Source: Actinomycetales bacterium
GTDB taxonomy: Bacteria; Actinomycetota; Actinomycetes; Actinomycetales; Cellulomonadaceae
Length of the DNA stretch: 64,000 nt
Assembly: GCA_020444245.1 (NCBI GenBank)
Contig: JAHLLI010000003.1
Span: 124,001-188,000 of the forward strand
Direction of reading: 5' to 3'
The position numbers and the translations under genes were made by a program. Positions 60,366 through 64,000 of this stretch are shown one piece after another; within the stretch, counting starts at the first letter, position 1; the number at the start of each line of letters is the position of its first letter. The notes below the pieces were generated by a model that had not been told where the DNA came from, did not search any database, and was given only the letters and a program-made list of their open reading frames with translations.

Positions 60366-61022
60366 ATGCGACGCACCAACCTCATCGACCTCGCCGTGGG
60401 CAGGCTGCGCCAACAGATCACGTCCGGGACGTGGGAGATCGGCACGCGGATCCCGGCCGAGCCGGAGCTCGCCGAGCTGATCGGGGTGGGCCGGAACACC
60501 GTCCGCGAGGCGGTGCAGTCGCTGGTGCACGCCGGGATGCTGGAGCGTCGCCAGGGCTCGGGCACCTACGTCATCTCCGACTCCGAGCTCGGCAACGCGA
60601 TGGGCCGCGAGATCGCCGGCGCCCACCAGCGCGACGTGCTCGAGGTGCGACGGGCGCTCGAGGTCGAGGTGGCCCGGCTGGCGGCCGTGCGGCGAACCCC
60701 GGCCCAGGTCGACGAGCTGCGTCAGCTGCGCGACACCCGGTCGGACGCCTACGCCTCCGGCGAGCTCGACGCGATGGTCGCGGCCGACCTCGCACTGCAC
60801 CGGCTCATCGCGGAGTCCTCGCACAACCCGGTGCTCATCGCGCTGTACGAGAACCTCCAGGACGCGATCAGCGCGAACATCCGCTTCAACTTCGAGCACC
60901 CCGCGCACGACGACGACTCCCACCACGCGCTGGTCGAGGCGATCGCCGAGGGCGACGCCCGCGCCGCGGTCGCGGAGATCGACCACTACCTGTCGACGCT
61001 GATCGGCGTCGAGCCGGCCTGA
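60366..61022 (+). CDS. GntR/FadR-family transcriptional regulator
   Basis: This 218-residue regulator has an N-terminal winged helix (DLAVGRLRQQITSGTWEIG, recognition region GVGRNTVREAVQSLVHAGML) and a C-terminal FCD ligand-binding domain with a likely metal site (the histidines of LALHRLIAESSHN and the C-terminal HHALVEAI). FCD proteins usually respond to organic or sugar acids. A GGGGAGA site precedes the ATG. It is divergent from argS across 182 nt; its target genes are not evident here. Confidence 0.92.
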   Translation: MRRTNLIDLAVGRLRQQITSGTWEIGTRIPAEPELAELIGVGRNTVREAVQSLVHAGMLERRQGSGTYVISDSELGNAMGREIAGAHQRDVLEVRRALEVEVARLAAVRRTPAQVDELRQLRDTRSDAYASGELDAMVAADLALHRLIAESSHNPVLIALYENLQDAISANIRFNFEHPAHDDDSHHALVEAIAEGDARAAVAEIDHYLSTLIGVEPA

Positions 61023-61079
61023 CCCTGGGCCTGGTCGCCGGCCGGCCACCGACGATGCGGCGGCCGCCCGCCGTGCTGG

Positions 61080-61085
61080 TAATGT
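61080..61085 (+). promoter_or_regulatory. Probable -10 element for the tRNA gene
   Basis: TAATGT is AT-rich in its context and ends 10 nt before the tRNA-Arg gene. Confidence 0.5.
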
Positions 61086-61095
61086 GCTGCCCCGC

Positions 61096-61168
61096 GCCCG
61101 AGTAGCTCAGTGGATAGAGCGTCTGCCTCCGGAGCAGAAGGTCGCAGGTTCGAATCCTGTCTCGGGCA
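61096..61168 (+). tRNA. tRNA-Arg (anticodon CCG)
   Basis: The 73-nt sequence folds as a cloverleaf: acceptor GCCCGAG/CTCGGGC, D arm GCTC...GAGC, anticodon stem TCTGC/GCAGA with loop CTCCGGA, and T arm GCAGG-TTCGAAT-CCTGT. The anticodon is CCG, so it reads CGG arginine codons. CCA is not encoded in the gene. It lies between the GntR gene and the DedA gene, and argS, which charges it, is nearby. Confidence 0.97.
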
Positions 61169-61189
61169 CCCCCTCTGACCAGCGCAGAC

Positions 61190-61215
61190 GCCGCGGCTCT
61201 CGGGCATGCCGCGGC
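61190..61215 (+). terminator. Possible terminator after tRNA-Arg
   Basis: Two GCCGCGGC copies, each self-complementary, form an 8-bp stem with a 10-nt loop. The upper ATG at 61206 lies inside it, which favours the downstream GTG for the DedA gene. Confidence 0.4.
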
Positions 61216-61232
61216 CATCGAGGAGGTCAGCC

Positions 61233-61883
61233 GTGGAGGCCTGGCTCCTCGCCCTCGCCGAGTCGCCGCTGGTGTACCCCGGGATGTTCGTCTTCGCGCT
61301 GATCGACGGGTTCTTCCCGCCGATGCCCAGCGAGGTGGCCGCAGTGGGGCTGGCGGCGCTCGCAGCCTCGACCGGTGCCCCCAACCTCGCGCTGCTGCTC
61401 CTGGTCGCCGCGGCCGGCGCCTTCGTCGGGGACCTGGTGGCCTACGCGATCGGGCGGCGGATCGACGTCCACCGGTTCCCGCTGCTACGCCGCGGGCGGG
61501 GTCGGCGGATGCTCGAGTGGGCCGAGCGGTCGCTGCGGCACCGCGGCCGCTCCTTCATCCTGGCCGGCCGGTTCGTGCCCGTCGCGCGGGTCGCGGTCAA
61601 CATGGCGGCGGGCGCACTGGGCTACCCCCGGCGCGGCTACGCGGTCCTGGCCGCGATCGGCTCGACGACGTGGGCGCTGTACTCCGCGGCGATCGGCGTG
61701 GGGGCGGGCGCGTGGTTCACCGGGCACCCGGTGGGCGCCGTCGTGGTCGGCGTGGTGGCCGGCCTGGTGATCGGGGTGGTGCTCGACCTGGTCTTCACGC
61801 GCCTGGAGGGACGACGGAGCGCGGAGGCCCTCGCCGAGGAGGCCGAGCACGACGCCGGGCCACGCCCGCCGCTCGAGCCCTAG
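61233..61883 (+). CDS. DedA-family membrane protein
   Basis: This 216-residue integral membrane protein has the DedA/VTT signature: FALIDGFFPPMPSEVAAVGL at the N terminus and SFILAGRFVPVARVAVNMAA, with its conserved arginines and glycine. DedA proteins help move undecaprenyl or other phospholipids. GTG 61233 has AGGAGG 6 nt upstream and is preferred over ATG 61206. The stop TAG overlaps the convergent metallopeptidase stop in a shared CTAG. Confidence 0.92.
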   Translation: MEAWLLALAESPLVYPGMFVFALIDGFFPPMPSEVAAVGLAALAASTGAPNLALLLLVAAAGAFVGDLVAYAIGRRIDVHRFPLLRRGRGRRMLEWAERSLRHRGRSFILAGRFVPVARVAVNMAAGALGYPRRGYAVLAAIGSTTWALYSAAIGVGAGAWFTGHPVGAVVVGVVAGLVIGVVLDLVFTRLEGRRSAEALAEEAEHDAGPRPPLEP

Positions 61884-62248
61884 TACCAGCCCAGCTCACG
61901 TAGGCGGCGCTCGCCGATCCCCATCGCGTGGCCCACCTCGTGGCCCAGCACCTTCAGCACGCGACCCGGGACCTCGTCGGCGGTGCGGCACGCCGCGAGG
62001 ATCGGCAGGCGGTACAGGGTGATCGTGCTCGGCATGCTGCCCGGCACCCGGCCGCCGCGTGCGGTCACCGGGAATCCGCGGAAGATCCCCAGCAGCGTGG
62101 TGCCCGGGGCCGCGGCGCCGGGTTCGGGCTGGTCGCGCACCAGGACGGCGATCTCCTCCAGCACCGGCGCGGTCCAGTCAGGCAGGGCGTCGAGCGCGTC
62201 GCGGACCAGGTCCTCGAACGTCTCAGCCGCCATCTGGACCGGGCTCAT
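61880..62248 (-). CDS. Small zincin-type metallopeptidase family protein
   Basis: This 122-residue protein (from ATG 62248; GTG 62272 is possible) has the zinc motif HEVGHAMG in VLKVLGHEVGHAMGIG near its C terminus and TLYRLPIL in the middle, matching the short DUF1025 zincin-like family. It is cytoplasmic and its substrate is unknown. A GGGAGG site precedes the ATG. Confidence 0.9.
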   Translation of the reverse strand: MSPVQMAAETFEDLVRDALDALPDWTAPVLEEIAVLVRDQPEPGAAAPGTTLLGIFRGFPVTARGGRVPGSMPSTITLYRLPILAACRTADEVPGRVLKVLGHEVGHAMGIGERRLRELGWY

Positions 62249-62314
62249 CTCGTCCCCGCCTCCCAGGTGCACGTGCCACGGGAACGACGGGCCGGTTCCC
62301 GGTGTTCCCGCCGG

Positions 62315-63193
62315 CTACGCGCCCTCGAGCAGCGGGCGGTAGCGCATCAGCGCGTGGTTCTCGGCGACCAGCTCGTCGGCGACCTGTGCGCCGTCCGGGT
62401 CGAGCACCCGCCGACGCAGCACGTTGCGCCGCACGAACGCCCCGGGCGCCGCCGGGCCGACCGGCTCGATGACGTGGGCGACCTCGTACACCTCGTAGCG
62501 CAGGTCGACCGGGCGGTCGGCGGTCCAGGCACCGACCAGGTGCGTGTCGGTCAGGTGCACTGCGAGCCGGAAGGTCGCCTCGGTCGGGTTGACCACCTGC
62601 AGGTCGAGGGACGGCCACGCGCACGTCGCACCGCTGCCGAACGGCTGGGTGCGGTCCGCGTCCGGGAAGACGTCGTAGCTGTGCCGCCAGCGCTCGGCGA
62701 CCTCCAGCGGGGTGTGCAGGGTCATCCAGTAGAGCAGGTTGGTGAGCTGGCACAGCCCGCCGCCGGTGCCGGCCGTCATCCGGCCGTGGTCCAGGACCAG
62801 TCCGTCGACGAAGCCGCGGCGCCGGGTCGGCCGGCCCACGTGCCACCAGAAGGACAGCCGCTTGCCCGGCGGCAGCACCAGACCGTCGAGGCGCTCGGCG
62901 GCCAGCCGGAGGTTGACCACCTTGCCGCGCTGGAGATCGAGGTCGAGACCGGCCAGCGGCCTCACCAACGGCGTGGCGTGCTCGGCTACGCGACACGGCT
63001 GGGCCTGCGCGGGCCCCGTCGCCAGGCGCAGGCCGCCGACGCGGCGCCACTGGACCTCGCGCCGCAGGCGTCCGACCACCGGTCTCACGACGGCGCGCCA
63101 CACAGCCGCCGACCGCAACCCGTCCGACGGGCCCCCTGCCCGATCGCTCACCGCGCGCCCCCTTGCCCGATCGCTCACCGCGGCCCCGGCCAC
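62315..63193 (-). CDS. VanW-family protein
   Basis: This 292-residue protein has VanW-family features: GKRLSFWWHVGRPTRRRGF, the GTGGGLCQLTNLLYWM core and an N-terminal basic stretch. VanW proteins are of unknown function and are often found near glycopeptide-resistance or cell-wall genes; no such genes are here. The start GTG at 63193 has TAGCCT 7 nt upstream. The first codons contain a near-tandem duplication (63137-63182). Confidence 0.85.
   Translation of the reverse strand: MAGAAVSDRARGRAVSDRAGGPSDGLRSAAVWRAVVRPVVGRLRREVQWRRVGGLRLATGPAQAQPCRVAEHATPLVRPLAGLDLDLQRGKVVNLRLAAERLDGLVLPPGKRLSFWWHVGRPTRRRGFVDGLVLDHGRMTAGTGGGLCQLTNLLYWMTLHTPLEVAERWRHSYDVFPDADRTQPFGSGATCAWPSLDLQVVNPTEATFRLAVHLTDTHLVGAWTADRPVDLRYEVYEVAHVIEPVGPAAPGAFVRRNVLRRRVLDPDGAQVADELVAENHALMRYRPLLEGA
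63137..63182 (-). repeat. Near-tandem 27-nt duplication at the VanW gene start
   Basis: TGCCCGATCGCTCACCGCG occurs at 63137-63155 and again at 63164-63182, 27 nt apart. It is in frame and produces two VSDRA segments with two possible internal GTG starts. Confidence 0.85.
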
Positions 63194-63200
63194 CGTCGGG

Positions 63201-63206
63201 AGGCTA
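63201..63206 (-). promoter_or_regulatory. Probable -10 element for leaderless VanW gene
   Basis: TAGCCT lies 7 nt before the GTG at 63193. Confidence 0.45.
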
Positions 63207-63209
63207 GAC

Positions 63210-63245
63210 CACGGCGGCCCCGGGCATCCGCCCGGGGCCGCCGTG
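63210..63245 (-). terminator. Strong hairpin terminator after bldC
   Basis: A perfect 16-bp stem (63210-63225 with 63230-63245) closes on an ATCC loop, 16 nt beyond the bldC stop. Confidence 0.8.
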
Positions 63246-63260
63246 TCGATCAGGAACGGG

Positions 63261-63491
63261 TCACTCGCCGTCGCGCGGGTTCGGCACCCCGGTGAGCAGC
63301 ATCCGGACCTCGGCCTCGGAGTAGCGGCGGTGCCCGCCGAGCGTCCGGATCGCCGAGAGCTTGCCGGCCTTGGCCCAGCGGGTCACGGTCTTGGGGTCCA
63401 CCCGGAACATGCTCGCCACCTCGGACGGGGTGAGCAGGGCGTTGCGGGTGGCGTCCTGGCGAGCGGTGGGGATGGTGGTGTGCGCTGACAT
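63261..63491 (-). CDS. bldC: BldC-family MerR-like DNA-binding protein
   Basis: This 76-residue protein has a single winged-helix MerR-type DNA-binding domain (LLTPSEVASMFRVDPKTVTR, then GKLSAIRTLGGHRRYSEAEV) without an effector domain, exactly as in Streptomyces BldC, a developmental regulator that binds DNA cooperatively. The ATG at 63491 has an AAGGAG site. Non-sporulating Actinobacteria also have it; here it presumably controls other genes. Confidence 0.93.
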   Translation of the reverse strand: MSAHTTIPTARQDATRNALLTPSEVASMFRVDPKTVTRWAKAGKLSAIRTLGGHRRYSEAEVRMLLTGVPNPRDGE

Positions 63492-63644
63492 GGCGCTCTC
63501 CTTCGTCGTTCGGTAGCCCGGCCGACCACGAGGGTCCCGTCGGCTTTGCGTCCCCACCTCGCGATGGGTTTGCCCTTGTCGCTGACGAGTACACGGTCAC
63601 ATCCCGGACCCCGGCGGGGCAAGCCACAGGGGTGCATGGATGCC

Positions 63645-63657
63645 CGAATTCACCCGT
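63645..63657 (-). promoter_or_regulatory. Shared motif ACGGGTGAATTCG upstream of bldC
   Basis: Identical on the minus strand to 30855-30867, and about 155 nt before the bldC ATG. The gap 63492-63766 contains no gene that I can support. Confidence 0.35.
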
Positions 63658-63754
63658 CTGCACGAGTGCGCCCCTGTCCGCGGCTCTGGTCCCGGGTTCG
63701 CCGTGTTCGCCGCACCCGGAGCCGATGGCGGACCGCCCGGGCCGCGGCGTCCGG

Positions 63755-63760
63755 CAGACT
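63755..63760 (+). promoter_or_regulatory. Probable -10 element for leaderless MalY-type gene
   Basis: CAGACT lies 6 nt before the GTG at 63767. Confidence 0.4.
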
Positions 63761-63766
63761 GCTCGC

Positions 63767-64000
63767 GTGTGCCCACTCACCCCGACCGACGACCGTGAGC
63801 TGCTCCGTGCGCGCGGCAGCCTGAAGTGGACCGGCACCCGCGGCGACATCGCCGCCTGGGTCGCCGAGTCGGACCTGGGCACCGCGCCCGAGGTGACGCA
63901 CGCCCTGCACGACGCGATCGACCGCGGTCTGACCGGCTACCTGCCCCCGCACGAGCGCGCCGGCGCGGCACAGGCGTGTGCGGACTGGCAGCGCCGCCGC
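63767..64000 (+). CDS. MalY/PatB-type aminotransferase, N-terminal fragment
   Basis: The first 78 codons are present; the gene continues past the window. The translation reads LRARGSLKWTGTRGDIAAWV, then AESDLGTAPEVTHALHDAID and RGLTGYLPP, which matches the N terminus of MalY/PatB PLP-dependent C-S lyases or aminotransferases (the KW...WVAxxD...P...GY pattern). The usual WVAEMDF reads WVAESDL. The PLP site lies beyond the edge. The start at GTG 63767 is supported by CAGACT 6 nt upstream. Confidence 0.8.
   Translation, partial: MCPLTPTDDRELLRARGSLKWTGTRGDIAAWVAESDLGTAPEVTHALHDAIDRGLTGYLPPHERAGAAQACADWQRRR

Noticed and set aside
62315-63193. Part of a vancomycin resistance cluster
   Set aside because: VanW proteins occur widely without vanHAX, and none of those genes is present here.
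63492-63766. Small genes in the gap between bldC and the MalY-type gene
   Set aside because: The open frames there are Arg/Pro-rich shadows with no ribosome-binding site or recognisable domain.

Overview
The window is a very high-G+C chromosomal segment (well above 70% by eye) from an actinobacterium. The core gene orders seen here (argS-lysA-hom-thrC-thrB, rho-rpmE-prfA-prmC-tsaC-wecA-atpI-atpBEFHAGDC-DUF2550-nucS, and ligA / MetE-like / mnmA / cysteine desulfurase / etfAB) are typical of Actinobacteria. A DivIVA/Scy-like coiled coil, BldC, NucS in place of MutS/MutL, the GlgE pathway and a GH1 beta-glucosidase point to Micrococcales, most likely Cellulomonadaceae. The genus is inference. 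Nothing looks like a recent island: no transposase, integrase, phage gene, CRISPR array or base-composition break was seen.

Layout. 1-3.5 kb (minus): Gfo/Idh/MocA fragment, GNAT acetyltransferase, DNA ligase LigA. 3.6-12 kb: S9 prolyl oligopeptidase (plus), MetE-like protein, mnmA and cysteine desulfurase (minus), an APH-fold kinase (plus), etfA and etfB (minus). 12.1-22.1 kb (plus): alpha-glucan/trehalose block glgX, glgE, treS, maltokinase, glgB, closed by a strong hairpin. 22.1-26 kb (minus): Trx-TPR protein, lipoprotein and Ser/Thr/Pro-rich membrane protein. 26.2-28.9 kb (plus): a 731-residue DivIVA/Scy-like coiled coil overlapped by a small unknown gene. 28.9-37.5 kb: NTF2-like protein, two alpha/beta hydrolases, a soluble Aer-type PAS protein, HAD phosphatase, zinc-ribbon protein, a secreted protein of unknown family, GH1 beta-glucosidase, PdxH and NagA. 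37.6-60.2 kb: one unbroken minus-strand housekeeping supercluster from argS down to nucS. 60.4-64 kb: GntR/FadR regulator, tRNA-Arg(CCG), DedA protein, small metallopeptidase, VanW protein, BldC and the start of a MalY-type aminotransferase.

How the genes work together. TreS converts trehalose to maltose, maltokinase phosphorylates it, GlgE polymerises maltose-1-phosphate, GlgB branches the product and GlgX debranches it, so this block is a nearly complete alpha-glucan cycle. The amino-acid cluster makes lysine and threonine next to the matching aminoacyl-tRNA and translation-termination genes, which feed directly into the F1Fo ATP synthase operon.

The strongest genome-wide signal is transcriptional. 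Sixteen probable unit heads have a [T/C]ANNNT hexamer exactly 6-8 nt before the start codon and usually no Shine-Dalgarno sequence. This predicts widespread leaderless mRNAs, and I used it to choose several starts. Other items worth a second look are a LigA with an insertion of about 80 residues, a MetE-like protein lacking the zinc-thiolate signature, in-frame 18-nt tandem repeats in Rho and in a membrane protein, a probable CTG start for atpB, and a 13-nt AT-containing motif shared upstream of the PAS gene and bldC. No intergenic stretch exceeds about 300 bases.
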